64,000 nucleotides of DNA, from NCBI RefSeq assembly GCF_003614925.1, contig NZ_QYLP01000099.1:38428-102427 (forward strand). Reading direction: 5' to 3'. The position numbers were made by a program, and so were the translations under genes. The DNA is from Arthrobacter celericrescens (lineage in GTDB: Bacteria > Actinomycetota > Actinomycetes > Actinomycetales > Micrococcaceae). Numbering within the stretch: the stretch's first letter is position 1; each line of letters opens with the position of its first letter. The notes beneath the pieces were generated by a model that saw nothing but the letters and a program-made list of their open reading frames with translations, was not told the origin of the DNA and made no database searches. Positions 25,479 to 34,887 of this stretch are shown here, piece after piece.

Positions 25479-25931
25479 GTGAGCATGCGATTCGACACCC
25501 GACCTGCCGCCTACGGAGTCATTGTCCGGGACGGCGCCATCCTCCTGGCGTACTGGAAAGAGAACGGCAAGGAAGGCTGGACCCTGCCGGGCGGCGGCCT
25601 CGACCTTGCCGAGCACCCGGTGGACGGGTGCCGGCGGGAAATCCTGGAGGAGACGGGCTATGACGCCGAGATCGGGGCCATGCTCGGAACGGACGTGGGC
25701 TACTGGCCGGACGAGCCCCGGTTCGACGGAAAAGACCGCCCTTTCCAGGCCCTGAGGATGATCTTCGAAGCGCGGATCACGGGCGGTGAACTCACCCACG
25801 AGGTGGACGGCAGTACCACCCACGCAGCTTGGATCCCGCTTGAGGTCGTGCCGGGCCTGGACAGGGTTTCCGTCGTGGACATCGGCCTGCGCCTGCACCG
25901 CGAACGCCCCCTCAACGGCCGGCTCGGCTGA
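25479..25931 (+). CDS. Nudix hydrolase
   Basis: 150 residues with a perfect Nudix box: G, five residues, E, seven residues, REILEETGY, spanning roughly residues 39-61. The enzyme should hydrolyse a nucleoside diphosphate derivative with Mg2+; the substrate is not predictable. Single gene in its own unit with a GTG start and likely leaderless mRNA. An internal ATG at codon 3 is an alternative start. Confidence 0.92.
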   Translation: MSMRFDTRPAAYGVIVRDGAILLAYWKENGKEGWTLPGGGLDLAEHPVDGCRREILEETGYDAEIGAMLGTDVGYWPDEPRFDGKDRPFQALRMIFEARITGGELTHEVDGSTTHAAWIPLEVVPGLDRVSVVDIGLRLHRERPLNGRLG

Positions 25932-26055
25932 ATTCCTTCGCGGAAGCTCTGGCCATGCAGCGTCCCGCTGGCTACCCTGAATGAGTTGCCGGCCCCTTGA
26001 ACGGGGAGGTTTTGAACAAAGCGACCGGCCGGCCCCAAGCCGAGGAGGTGGAACC

Positions 26056-26130
26056 ATGATTGCCGAATTTTCGCGCGCACCGCGCACTCAGCACATCATC
26101 ATTCCTGCCCCGGCATCCGTCGTGCACTGA
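26056..26130 (+). CDS. Small leader-like ORF upstream of rsgA, 24 aa
   Basis: ATG at 26056 is preceded by a full-strength GAGGAGGTGG at ideal spacing, better than most genes here. The peptide begins MIAEFSRAPRTQHIIIP and stops at 26130, 51 bases before rsgA. A small hairpin CCCC-TTGAAC-GGGG (25993-26006) lies upstream. Such a strong ribosome site for so short a frame suggests a regulatory leader peptide. It could instead be an unannotated small protein. Function not known. Confidence 0.5.
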   Translation: MIAEFSRAPRTQHIIIPAPASVVH

Positions 26131-26181
26131 GCCTCCGCTTCTCGCACGCCCTGGCGGCCGGGCCTCTCCAGAGGCTGACCA

Positions 26182-27360
26182 TTGAAAATCACTTCCGGAC
26201 CCGCAAAGGGTCCCGCAACACCAAACACCACCAACCTTGACGGGCCGGCCGCCTACGGCTTCACCCCGGAAACCGCGGAGTACTTCCGCGCCCACCCGCC
26301 GTCAGGCCACGACGAAGTCCAAGGCGACGAACAAGCCGGCCGGGTGGTCCGGCTCGACCGCAACCGGGTCCTCGTCGCCGGACCGTCCGGGCTGAGCCAC
26401 CTGCCCTATCCCAGCCACGGGCCCGCACCGGTCACCGGCGACTGGGTATGGCTCGGCAGCAACCGGGCGGGGGAACCCGCCGTCGTCGAAGTCCTGCCGC
26501 GCCGCACCTCATTGGGCCGGAAGCGGGCACTGGCCGCATCCACCGAAGAACAGGTCCTCGGGGCCAACATCGACGTGGTGGGCGTCGTGGTCCCGATGGA
26601 CCGGCCGCTGAGTCCCAACCGCCTCGAGCGCACGCTCGTCGCGGCCTGGGACTCCGGTGCCACCCCGCTGGTGATCATCACCAAAGCGGACCTCGCCGAG
26701 CTGGCGGACGACGTCGTCGGGCAGGTCATGCTGCACGCGGCCGGAGTCGAGGTGGTCACCACGTCCGCCGAACACAGCGACGGGCTCGACGAGCTCATGC
26801 TGCACGTTCCGCCCGGCGGCACCGTGGTGCTGCTGGGGCCCTCCGGTGCCGGGAAGTCCAGCCTCATCAACGCGCTGGCTGGCCGCGATATCCAGGAAAC
26901 CGGGCCGGTCCGCGCCGGTGACGGCAAGGGCCGGCACACCACCACGTCCCGTGAACTCGTTCCCTTGCCCGGAGGAGCGGTCCTGATGGACACCCCGGGC
27001 GTGCGCGGCTTCGGGCTCTTCGACGCGGAGAGCGGGCTGCAGGACATGTTCGCCGACCTGGAGGAGCTTTTCGGCCAGTGCCGTTTCGCCGACTGCGCCC
27101 ATGACCGCGAGCCGGGCTGCGCCGTGCAGGCAGCGCTCGCCGACGGCCGGGTGGAGCTGCGGCACTGGGAAAGCTACCGCAAGCTCCAGGACGAGCTCGC
27201 AGCCCTGGCCCGGAAACAGGACGCCGCCGCCCGGCGTGCCTACCAGCGCGAATGGCACCAGAACATCGTGCGGGCGGGGCTGAGCCAGCGCGCCGCCGAA
27301 CGGTACCGGCACGAGGGAGGTGAGCTGCGCGGCAAGGGACGGAACCGCAAGAGCGGCTGA
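26182..27360 (+). CDS. rsgA: Ribosome small subunit-dependent GTPase A
   Basis: 392 residues from a TTG at 26182 with AGAGG upstream. The circularly permuted GTPase order is seen: G4 (IITKADL) comes first, then G1 (GPSGAGKSSLIN) and G3 (MDTPGVRGFGLF). A C-terminal zinc knuckle is present in FGQCRFADCAHDREPGC, followed by a basic tail that binds rRNA. RsgA tests the decoding centre of the maturing 30S subunit. The N-terminal OB fold is preceded by an extra ~60 residues. Confidence 0.93.
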   Translation: MKITSGPAKGPATPNTTNLDGPAAYGFTPETAEYFRAHPPSGHDEVQGDEQAGRVVRLDRNRVLVAGPSGLSHLPYPSHGPAPVTGDWVWLGSNRAGEPAVVEVLPRRTSLGRKRALAASTEEQVLGANIDVVGVVVPMDRPLSPNRLERTLVAAWDSGATPLVIITKADLAELADDVVGQVMLHAAGVEVVTTSAEHSDGLDELMLHVPPGGTVVLLGPSGAGKSSLINALAGRDIQETGPVRAGDGKGRHTTTSRELVPLPGGAVLMDTPGVRGFGLFDAESGLQDMFADLEELFGQCRFADCAHDREPGCAVQAALADGRVELRHWESYRKLQDELAALARKQDAAARRAYQREWHQNIVRAGLSQRAAERYRHEGGELRGKGRNRKSG

Positions 27361-27394
27361 ACCTTGCCGATCCCTTACGGCCGCCGCGCCGTGG

Positions 27395-27423
27395 CTGACA
27401 TCGTCACAGGGGGTGACTAGGCT
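27395..27423 (+). promoter_or_regulatory. Promoter of the osmoprotectant ABC operon
   Basis: CTGACA (27395-27400), 17-base spacer, TAGGCT (27418-27423). A start near 27430 would give a leader of about 64 bases. Confidence 0.6.
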
Positions 27424-27493
27424 GATTGCACCATCGTCTTGAATGCCCGCCCGACCGCTCCACCGATTCGCCGACAGCGAGGTAAGCCCGGAA

Positions 27494-28579
27494 ATGGCTG
27501 AAGCCATGATTGAGTTCCAGAGCGTCACCAAGCAGTATCAGGGCGGCCAGCCTGCGGTGGACAACTTGAGCATGTCCATCGACCAGGGCGCCATCACGGT
27601 GTTCGTGGGACCGTCGGGCTGCGGCAAGACCACGTCCTTGCGAATGATCAACCGGATGGTGGAACCCACCTCGGGGACCATCACGGTGGCGGGCAAGGAT
27701 GTCTCGGCGGAACCGGCGGCGCAGCTGCGCCGGTCCATGGGCTACGTCATGCAGTCCGCCGGCCTCATGCCGCACCGCACGGTGCTGGACAACATCGCGA
27801 CGGTTCCGCGGCTGAACGGTGTCCCCAAAACGGAGGCCCGGCGGCGCGCGGCGGAACTGCTCGACGTCGTCGGGCTGGCCTCCGGGCTCGGCCGGCGGTA
27901 CCCCTCGCAGCTGTCCGGCGGGCAGCAGCAGCGGGTCGGGGTTGCCCGGGCGCTCGCCGCGGATCCGCCGGTGCTGCTGATGGACGAGCCGTTCAGCGCC
28001 GTCGACCCCGTGGTCCGGGACGAACTGCAGCAGGAACTGCTGCGGCTGCAGCGCGAGCTGGACAAGACGATCGTCTTCGTCACCCATGACATCGATGAAG
28101 CCACCGTCCTCGGCGACAAGGTGGCGGTGTTCGCTGTCGGCGGCAGGCTCGCCCAGTACGCCGCGCCCGAGGAAATCCTGCGGGCACCGGCCAACGATTT
28201 CGTGGCGTCCTTCGTGGGCCGCGACCGTGGATTCCGGCGCCTGTCCTTCAATGCCGCCGATTCCGTCCGGCTGCATCCGGCCAAGACGGTCGATGCCGCC
28301 GCGGCGGCCGGCAGCAACAGCGAATGGGCCCTGGTGCTCGACGACGACTCCCGGCCCCTGGGCTGGGCGTCACCGCGCGACGGCGGCGGGCTGGTTCCCG
28401 GTGGTTCGCTGTTCCGCCCGGGGGACAGCCTGCGCCGGGCCCTCGACGCGGCCCTGTCCTCGCCGTCGGGCCTGGGCGTGGCGGTCGACGGCGACGGGCG
28501 GCTCGCAGGCGTCCTCAAAGCGGAGGAAATCCTGGTGCTGATAGAGGAAGGCCGCCGTCGGCGGGAGGAACCGGACTGA
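27494..28579 (+). CDS. Osmoprotectant ABC transporter ATP-binding protein
   Basis: 361 residues from the ATG at 27494 (GAGGT upstream; a second ATG four codons on is possible). Walker A GPSGCGKTTSL, signature LSGGQQQRVGVARAL, Walker B VLLMDEPFSAVDP and the H-loop FVTHDIDEA are all intact. A C-terminal region after residue ~235 holds a CBS-like sensor, typical of OpuCA/OpuA proteins that gate uptake by ionic strength. First gene of a four-gene operon with tightly overlapping ends. Confidence 0.93.
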   Translation: MAEAMIEFQSVTKQYQGGQPAVDNLSMSIDQGAITVFVGPSGCGKTTSLRMINRMVEPTSGTITVAGKDVSAEPAAQLRRSMGYVMQSAGLMPHRTVLDNIATVPRLNGVPKTEARRRAAELLDVVGLASGLGRRYPSQLSGGQQQRVGVARALAADPPVLLMDEPFSAVDPVVRDELQQELLRLQRELDKTIVFVTHDIDEATVLGDKVAVFAVGGRLAQYAAPEEILRAPANDFVASFVGRDRGFRRLSFNAADSVRLHPAKTVDAAAAAGSNSEWALVLDDDSRPLGWASPRDGGGLVPGGSLFRPGDSLRRALDAALSSPSGLGVAVDGDGRLAGVLKAEEILVLIEEGRRRREEPD

Positions 28580-29286
28580 TGGAATGGTTCCTGGCCAACA
28601 GCGGCACGGTGTTCGGGCTGGCCGGCCAGCATTTCGTGCTCGCGGTGGTTCCGATGGTCCTGGGCCTGGTCATTTCCGTGCCCCTGGCCCAGCTTGCGCG
28701 GGGGAGGCGGGCGCTGCGTACGGCCGTGACGACGGCCAGTTCGCTGCTGTACACCATTCCCTCCCTGGCCCTGTTCATCATCTTGCCGCCCGTGCTGGGC
28801 ACCCGGATCCTGGACCCCGTCAATGTGGTGGTGGCACTGACCATCTACGCCGTGGCACTCCTGGTCCGGGCCGCCATGGACGCGTTCGACTCGGTGGACG
28901 AGGAACTGCTCCTGGCAGCAACGGCCATGGGCTTCACCGCGTCCGCACGGTTCCTGCGGATCGACATTCCGCTCTCCCTGCCGGTGCTGTTCGCGGGGCT
29001 CCGCGTGGTGTCGGTCAGCAACATTTCCCTGGTGAGCGTGGCCGCGCTGCTGGGCGTGGGCAACCTCGGCGTGCTCTTCACCGACGGCCTGCAGCGGACC
29101 TTCATCACCGAAGTGGTGGTGGGCATCCTGGGGATCCTGGTGCTGGCCCTCCTCATGGATGCGCTCCTGGTCCTGCTGGAGCGGGTCCTCACCCCGTGGA
29201 CCCGGGCCGCCGCCATGCCCGCCGCCGGAAGCGCGGCCCTGATGGCAGCCATGTCCGAAACCCGGATCCACGAAGGGGCCGGCTGA
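28579..29286 (+). CDS. Osmoprotectant ABC transporter permease
   Basis: 235 residues. The ATG at 28579 shares its A with the stop of the ATPase gene, and GGAGGAA lies upstream. About six transmembrane helices; the EAA-type loop reads EELLLAATAMGFTASARFLRIDIPLSLP, contacting the ATPase. It imports glycine betaine, choline or carnitine-like solutes with its partner permease. Confidence 0.9.
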   Translation: MEWFLANSGTVFGLAGQHFVLAVVPMVLGLVISVPLAQLARGRRALRTAVTTASSLLYTIPSLALFIILPPVLGTRILDPVNVVVALTIYAVALLVRAAMDAFDSVDEELLLAATAMGFTASARFLRIDIPLSLPVLFAGLRVVSVSNISLVSVAALLGVGNLGVLFTDGLQRTFITEVVVGILGILVLALLMDALLVLLERVLTPWTRAAAMPAAGSAALMAAMSETRIHEGAG

Positions 29287-30029
29287 TGGACATCTTCGCC
29301 GACACCTTCGCCTGGCTGGCGTCCCCGGCCAACTGGGGCGGCAGCGGCGGCATCGCCGTCCGGCTCCTCGAACACCTTCAATACTCGGCACTGGTCCTTG
29401 TCATCGCCGCCGCAATCGCCATGCCACTGGGGCTGTTCATCGGCCACACCGGCCGGGGCCGGGTTGTCGCCGTCGCCGTCGCCGGAGCCCTGCGCGCCCT
29501 TCCCACCCTGGGCCTGCTGGTCCTCTTCGCCTTGCTGGCCGGCAGCGGGCTCATGCCACCGGTGTGGGCACTGGTGATCCTGACCGTTCCGCCGCTGCTT
29601 GCGGGCAGCTACGCCGGCATCTCCAGCGTGGACCGCGCCGTGGTGGACGGCGCCCGCGCGATGGGGATGACGGAACTCCAGATCCTGTTCCGGGTGGAGC
29701 TTCCCAACGGCCTGCCCGTCCTGGCCGGCGGCGTCCGGACGGCCGTGCTGCAGGTCATCGCGACCGTCTCGGTGGTCGCCTACCTTCCGCTCGGCGGACT
29801 GGGGCGCTACCTTTTTGATGGCCTGGTCCTCCAGGACTTCCCGCGGATGCTCGGCGGGTCCCTGCTCATCGCGGCGCTGGCAATCGCCGTCGACCTCATA
29901 CTGGCTGCAGGGCAGAGGATGATCCTCTCCCCGGGGCTGTCCACCGATTCCCGCGGCGGCCGTCGGCCTGCCGAAGACACCGCAGCGGCGGCACCGGCCG
30001 GCCCTGACTTTCAAGGAGGAACCCGATGA
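29286..30029 (+). CDS. Osmoprotectant ABC transporter permease
   Basis: 247 residues; the ATG at 29286 shares its A with the previous stop. Six helices with the coupling loop DRAVVDGARAMGMTELQILFRVELP. It carries a polar, Ala/Pro-rich C-terminal tail of about 35 residues. It should pair with the previous permease as a heterodimer. Confidence 0.9.
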   Translation: MDIFADTFAWLASPANWGGSGGIAVRLLEHLQYSALVLVIAAAIAMPLGLFIGHTGRGRVVAVAVAGALRALPTLGLLVLFALLAGSGLMPPVWALVILTVPPLLAGSYAGISSVDRAVVDGARAMGMTELQILFRVELPNGLPVLAGGVRTAVLQVIATVSVVAYLPLGGLGRYLFDGLVLQDFPRMLGGSLLIAALAIAVDLILAAGQRMILSPGLSTDSRGGRRPAEDTAAAAPAGPDFQGGTR

Positions 30030-30988
30030 AGAACAGCAGCACCTTCGCATCCCGGCCCCGCACGCTCACCCGCCGCGGACTCGGCGGCCTGGTGGGCGTA
30101 GGCCTCGTCGTTGCACTGAGCGCCTGCGGCGGCAGCCCGCTGTCCTCCCCAAGCACCAGCGCGACTACGGGCGGCGGCGGGCCGCTGGTGGTGGGCTCGG
30201 CGGACTTCCCCGAAAGCCAGATCATCGCCGAAATCTACGCCGGGGCGCTCAACGCCGCCGGCGTCACCGCCAGCACGAAGCCCAACATCGGTTCCCGGGA
30301 GATCTACTTCAAGGCCGTGCAGGACGGCTCGATCGACCTCGCCCCGGACTATTCCGGAAACCTGCTGTCCTACCTGGACGCCAACGCTCCCGAAGTGTCC
30401 GCGGACGACGTCTACAAGGCGCTGCCGGGCAAGCTCCCGCAGGGCCTGGGCGTGCTGGATGCTTCCAAAGCCGAGAACAAGGACGCCATGGTCGTCACCA
30501 AGGCCACCGCCGAGAAGTACCAGCTGAAGTCCATCACCGACCTTGCCAAGGTCTGCAAGGACCTCACGATGGCTGCACCGGCAACCTTTGAAACCCGTGC
30601 CTACGGCTTCCCGGGCCTGAAGGCCAACTACAACTGCGTGCTTAAGGGCCTCAAGCCCCTCAACGACGGCGGCGGCAACCTGACCCTGCAGGCGCTCCTC
30701 ACCGACGAGGTCCAGGTGGCGGACATCTACACCACCACGCCGTCCATCCAGGACAACGACCTGGTGGTGCTCGAGGACCCGAAGAACAACTTCAAGGCCC
30801 AGCAGGTGGTGCCCCTCTACAACAGCGCCAAGATGACGGACAAAGCCAAGGACGCACTCAACGCGGTGTCCAAGGTCCTCACCACCGAGGACCTCATCAA
30901 CCTCAACCGGGCGGTCAGCGGTGACCAGAAGCAGAACCCCAAGGACGCCGCGGCGGCCTGGCTGAAGGAGAAGGGGATCGTGAAGTAA
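30026..30988 (+). CDS. Osmoprotectant ABC transporter substrate-binding lipoprotein
   Basis: 320 residues; ATG overlaps the previous stop by four bases. A twin-basic signal region followed by the lipobox LSAC (Cys near residue 34) makes it a membrane-anchored lipoprotein. The mature part has the OpuAC/ProX pattern: VGSADFPESQIIAEIYAGAL, NIGSREIYFKAVQDGSIDLAPDYSGN, and TLQALLTDEVQVADIYTTTP. The aromatic cage residues cannot be assigned with certainty, so the ligand (betaine, carnitine, choline) is open. Confidence 0.93.
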   Translation: MKNSSTFASRPRTLTRRGLGGLVGVGLVVALSACGGSPLSSPSTSATTGGGGPLVVGSADFPESQIIAEIYAGALNAAGVTASTKPNIGSREIYFKAVQDGSIDLAPDYSGNLLSYLDANAPEVSADDVYKALPGKLPQGLGVLDASKAENKDAMVVTKATAEKYQLKSITDLAKVCKDLTMAAPATFETRAYGFPGLKANYNCVLKGLKPLNDGGGNLTLQALLTDEVQVADIYTTTPSIQDNDLVVLEDPKNNFKAQQVVPLYNSAKMTDKAKDALNAVSKVLTTEDLINLNRAVSGDQKQNPKDAAAAWLKEKGIVK

Positions 30989-31007
30989 CCAGCCCCGTTA
31001 TCGGCCG

Positions 31008-31053
31008 ACGACGGCGGCGAGCGGCACCCGCGGGAGCCGCCCGCCGCCGTCGT
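31008..31053 (+). terminator. Hairpin terminator after the osmoprotectant operon
   Basis: ACGACGGCGGCG pairs with CGCCGCCGTCGT, with an inner GCGGC/GCCGC step. The T tract is weak (GCTTCTG). Confidence 0.6.
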
Positions 31054-31109
31054 GCTTCTGTGAGGCAGCTCTCACGGGAAGTCCATCACCGGTGTGGCAT
31101 ATTTGATGA

Positions 31110-32330
31110 ATGGCAGAATTCAAGCAGTCCACCAAGCTTCATAATGTCCTTTACGACATCCGTGGACCGATTCTTCAGGCCGCCCAGCAGATGGAGGCAG
31201 AGGGGCACCGCATCCTCAAACTGAACATCGGAAACCCGGCACCGTTTGGCTTTGAAGCGCCGGACGCGATCTTGGTGGACATGATCCGCCACCTGCCGAA
31301 CGCCCAGGGCTACAGCGATTCCCGTGGCATCTTCTCCGCCCGCACCGCCGTCTCGCAGTACTACCAGACCCGCGGCATCCAGAACATCCACGTCGACGAC
31401 ATCTACCTCGGCAACGGCGTCAGCGAACTCATCACCATGTCCCTCATGGCGCTGCTCGAAGACGGCGACGAGGTCCTCATCCCGTCGCCCGACTACCCGC
31501 TTTGGACCGCGTCCGTGTCCCTGGCAGGCGGCCGTCCGGTGCACTACCTCTGCGACGAGGAATCGGGCTGGCAGCCCGACCTGGACGACCTCGAAGCCAA
31601 GATCACGCCGCGCACCAAAGGCATCGTGGTCATCAACCCGAACAACCCCACGGGCGCCGTCTACCCGGAGGAGACCCTCCGCAAGATCGTCGCCATGGCC
31701 GAGAAGCACGGCCTGGTGCTGTTCGCCGACGAGATCTACGAAAAGATCCTTTACGACGACGCCGTCCATGTGAACCTCGCCGGCCTGACGGGCGAAGACG
31801 TCCTCTGCCTGACCTTCAGCGGACTGTCCAAGGCCTACCGGGTGTGCGGCTACCGCGCCGGCTGGATGGCCATTTCCGGACCCAAGAAGGAAGCCGCCGA
31901 CTACCTCGAAGGCATCAACCTCCTGGCCAACATGCGGCTCTGTGCCAACGTGCCCGCCCAGCACGCCATCCAGACCGCGCTCGGCGGCTACCAGAGCATC
32001 AACGACCTCATCCTTCCCGGCGGCCGGCTGCTCGAACAGCGCAACAAGGCCTACGAACTGCTCAACGCCATCCCCGGCGTAAGCACCCAGCAGGCCAAGG
32101 GCGCGCTGTATCTCTTCCCGAAGCTGGACCCCGAGGTCTACCACATCCGCGATGACGAGAAGTTCGTCCTGGACCTGCTGAAGGAACAGAAGATCCTCGT
32201 CTCCCACGGCCGGGCGTTCAACTGGGTGCGGCCGGACCACTTCCGCATGGTCACGCTGCCCAACGTCAAGGACATCGAAGAAGCCATCGGCCGCATGGCG
32301 GACTTCCTCGGGCGCTACCCGGGCAACTAG
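31110..32330 (+). CDS. PLP-dependent aminotransferase, AlaA/Alt-type class I
   Basis: 406 residues. Fold type I aminotransferase with PLP lysine in CLTFSGLSKAYRVCGYRAGW and the NPNNPTGAVYP strand, with FADEIYEKILYDD before it. The overall pattern is closest to glutamate-pyruvate transaminases (AlaA) that make alanine. CATATT ends six bases before the ATG, so this may be another leaderless gene. Confidence 0.9.
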   Translation: MAEFKQSTKLHNVLYDIRGPILQAAQQMEAEGHRILKLNIGNPAPFGFEAPDAILVDMIRHLPNAQGYSDSRGIFSARTAVSQYYQTRGIQNIHVDDIYLGNGVSELITMSLMALLEDGDEVLIPSPDYPLWTASVSLAGGRPVHYLCDEESGWQPDLDDLEAKITPRTKGIVVINPNNPTGAVYPEETLRKIVAMAEKHGLVLFADEIYEKILYDDAVHVNLAGLTGEDVLCLTFSGLSKAYRVCGYRAGWMAISGPKKEAADYLEGINLLANMRLCANVPAQHAIQTALGGYQSINDLILPGGRLLEQRNKAYELLNAIPGVSTQQAKGALYLFPKLDPEVYHIRDDEKFVLDLLKEQKILVSHGRAFNWVRPDHFRMVTLPNVKDIEEAIGRMADFLGRYPGN

Positions 32331-32379
32331 CCTGTTGGGACACGCCGCCGGCAGGGCGGCCTGACCCCAGGGAGAGCCC

Positions 32380-33243
32380 GTGGCCGGTGAAGGGAAAGCG
32401 CTGGAATTCGAGCAGGACCCGGCAGGAACCCTGGCGATCACGCCGGGGTTCCTGCTGTCCTCCGTCGACCCTGACTCGACGCCGGGCTACCCCGGCGCCA
32501 AGAGCGACGGCGAGACACTGCTGGCTGACCTCGACGGCCGCGTCAAGGAACTGCAGGAGATGCTCTTCGCTGAGGGCAAATTCGGCAGCAACAAGCGGGT
32601 GCTGCTGATCCTGCAGGCCATGGACACTGCGGGCAAGGGCGGCATCGTGGGCCACGTGGTGGCGGCCATGGATCCGCAGGGCGTGGAGCTCACTGCGTTC
32701 AAAGCTCCCACGGACGAGGAGAAGTCGCACGATTTCCTCTGGCGGATCGAGACGGCGGTTCCGGGTGCCGGGATGGTCGGCGTCTTCGACCGCTCCCATT
32801 ACGAGGACGTGCTGATCCACCGGGTCCACGGCTGGGCCGACGAGTCTGAGCTCGAACGCCGGTACGCGGCCATCAACGCCTTCGAGGCCCGGCTCGCCGA
32901 GCAGGGAACGGCCATCGTCAAGGTCATGCTGCACATCAGCCGGGACGAACAGAAGAAGCGCTTGCTCGCCCGGCTGGACGATCCCTCGAAACACTGGAAA
33001 TACAGCCCGGGCGACCTGGCGGAACGTGCCCACTGGGATGCCTACATGGATGCCTTCCAGAAGGTCTTCGACAAGACGTCCACCGCCGTCGCGCCCTGGC
33101 ACGTGGTCCCGGCGAACAGGAAATGGTTCGCCCGGATCGCCGTCCAGGGACTGCTGATTACGGCACTCGAAGGGCTGTCACTGCAGTGGCCTGCGGCGGA
33201 ATTCGATGTCGAGGCCGAGCGCGAACGGGTCGCCGCGTCCTGA
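32380..33243 (+). CDS. Polyphosphate kinase 2 family protein
   Basis: 287 residues, GTG start. PPK2 hallmarks: Walker A-like LQAMDTAGKGGIVGHV, Walker B-like VGVFDRSHYEDVLIHRVHGW, and the lid-type segment LLARLDDPSKHWKYSPGDLAER, followed by WHVVPANRKWFARIAV. PPK2 enzymes phosphorylate nucleotides with polyphosphate. One-domain form; class (AMP or ADP kinase) not decided. Confidence 0.93.
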   Translation: MAGEGKALEFEQDPAGTLAITPGFLLSSVDPDSTPGYPGAKSDGETLLADLDGRVKELQEMLFAEGKFGSNKRVLLILQAMDTAGKGGIVGHVVAAMDPQGVELTAFKAPTDEEKSHDFLWRIETAVPGAGMVGVFDRSHYEDVLIHRVHGWADESELERRYAAINAFEARLAEQGTAIVKVMLHISRDEQKKRLLARLDDPSKHWKYSPGDLAERAHWDAYMDAFQKVFDKTSTAVAPWHVVPANRKWFARIAVQGLLITALEGLSLQWPAAEFDVEAERERVAAS

Positions 33244-33259
33244 CCCTGCCTGCCGGTTC

Positions 33260-33523
33260 CTAGTTGTCGTCGCCGCCGTTGGTGGCTTCCCTTGCGCTGG
33301 CAAGCCGCCGTCGCGCCCCCTCCAGCCATTCCTCGCACTGCTTGGCCAGGGCTTCGCCGCGCTCCCAGAGAGCAAGGGATTCTTCCAGGCTCGCACCGCC
33401 GGCCTCGAGCCTGGCCACCACGGCGGCAAGCTGCTCGCGGGCCTCCTCATATCCCAGGGCATCCGGGGCCGGTGCACCCGGTTGCTTGCCGGCGTTTTCT
33501 TCGGAGCCGTTCTCTGCGGTCAT
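33260..33523 (-). CDS. xseB: Exodeoxyribonuclease VII small subunit
   Basis: 87 residues. The family core LGYEEAREQLAAVVARLEAGG then ESLALWERGEALAKQCEEWL is present. It forms the multi-copy small subunit of exonuclease VII. Its ATG overlaps the xseA stop by four bases. The protein has a short acidic N-terminal tail. Confidence 0.95.
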   Translation of the reverse strand: MTAENGSEENAGKQPGAPAPDALGYEEAREQLAAVVARLEAGGASLEESLALWERGEALAKQCEEWLEGARRRLASAREATNGGDDN

Positions 33524-34887
33524 TGGGATCCTCTCTCGGATGCGGGTCGTTCTGCTGCCTCGGACGGGGCAGGCGGCAGGACGCCGTCGGCGACCGCGCC
33601 GAACCGGCCTTCCGCCACCCGGACGGTCAAGGGCGTGCCATGGGGAGCCTGCCCGGGGGTCCTGACGACGTCATGGCCGGCGCCGTCCGGGCCGGCCACC
33701 TGGACCACCGCGTAGCCGCGGTCCAGCGTCATTTGCGGGGAGAGCGCCCGCACCCGCGCCTTGAGGTGGTGAACCTGGTCCAGGGCACGGACGACGGCGG
33801 AGCTCACCGCTGTGTGCGCATGCTTCCGGAGCCTGCTGATGTCGTCTTCCCGCGCCGTCACCATCACTTCCGGTGAGGCCATCACCGGCCGGGAACGCAG
33901 GGCGTGCAGCCGGTCGCTCTCCCGGTCCAGCAGCCGGAGGATGGAACGGTTCAGGTATTCCCGGGCGACGCGCACCTTGGCCAGTTCCTCGGACACGTCC
34001 GGCACGACGCGCTTCGCGGCGTCGGTGGGGGTCGATGCCCGGAGATCCGCGACGTCGTCGAGGATCGGCCGGTCCGCTTCATGGCCGATCGCGCTGACCA
34101 CGGGGGTGGCGGCCGCGGCCACGGCCCGGATGAGCTCCTCGTTGCTGAACGGGAGCAGGTCCTCCAGGGCGCCGCCGCCGCGCGCGATCACGATCACGTC
34201 GACGTGCGGATCGGCGTCGAGCTTCCGGAGCGCAGCGAGGACCTGGCCGACCGCGGTGTTTCCCTGCACTGCCACCTCGCGGACGTCGAACTCGACGGCG
34301 GGCCAGCGCAGGGCGGCGTTCCGGAGTACGTCCTTCTTGGCGTCCGAGTCCCGCCCGGTGATGAGTCCGATGCGGTGCGGAAGGAGGGGCAGCGGCTTCT
34401 TCCTTGAATCCGCGAAGAGTCCCTCGGCGGCCAGGGCCTGCCGCAGCCGCTCAATCCTGGCGAGCAGATCGCCGAGCCCCACAGGACGGATGTCCCGGAC
34501 GGACATGTTCAGGCGGCCGGTCTTCATCCAGAATTCGGGCTTCACCAGCGCCACGACGCGGGAGCCGCGCTCCAGCGGCGTCTTCTGGCGGTCAAGGACA
34601 TTGGACCAGAGCGACGCCGGCAGCGAGATTTCGGCGTCGGTGTCCCGGAGCGTGGCAAACGCGCTGCCGCCGCGGCGGTTGAGCTCGATGATCTGCGCTT
34701 CGATCCAGACGGCGGGGGCCCGTTCGATGTGCGCCTTCAGCTTCCGGGACAAAAGGTGCAGCGGCCACGGATGGTTCGGGCTTGTTTCGGCGGCCGTTGC
34801 GGGCAGGGTCGACGCTTCCGGCTGTGCCTCGGCATCGCCGGACGCGGCACCGCCGGCGCCCGTGGCGCCCATGTCCTCAGCAGCCAT
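33520..34887 (-). CDS. xseA: Exodeoxyribonuclease VII large subunit
   Basis: 455 residues. Preceded by a 40-residue Ala/Gly/Thr-rich tail, then the OB-fold domain (about 45-140, WIEAQIIELNRRGGSAFATLRD) and the catalytic core with IGLITGRDSDAKKD and VIARGGGALEDLLPFSNEELIRA, where the GGG and acidic residues are typical. Degrades single-stranded DNA ends in repair. Pairs with xseB directly downstream. Confidence 0.95.
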   Translation of the reverse strand: MAAEDMGATGAGGAASGDAEAQPEASTLPATAAETSPNHPWPLHLLSRKLKAHIERAPAVWIEAQIIELNRRGGSAFATLRDTDAEISLPASLWSNVLDRQKTPLERGSRVVALVKPEFWMKTGRLNMSVRDIRPVGLGDLLARIERLRQALAAEGLFADSRKKPLPLLPHRIGLITGRDSDAKKDVLRNAALRWPAVEFDVREVAVQGNTAVGQVLAALRKLDADPHVDVIVIARGGGALEDLLPFSNEELIRAVAAAATPVVSAIGHEADRPILDDVADLRASTPTDAAKRVVPDVSEELAKVRVAREYLNRSILRLLDRESDRLHALRSRPVMASPEVMVTAREDDISRLRKHAHTAVSSAVVRALDQVHHLKARVRALSPQMTLDRGYAVVQVAGPDGAGHDVVRTPGQAPHGTPLTVRVAEGRFGAVADGVLPPAPSEAAERPASERGSQ

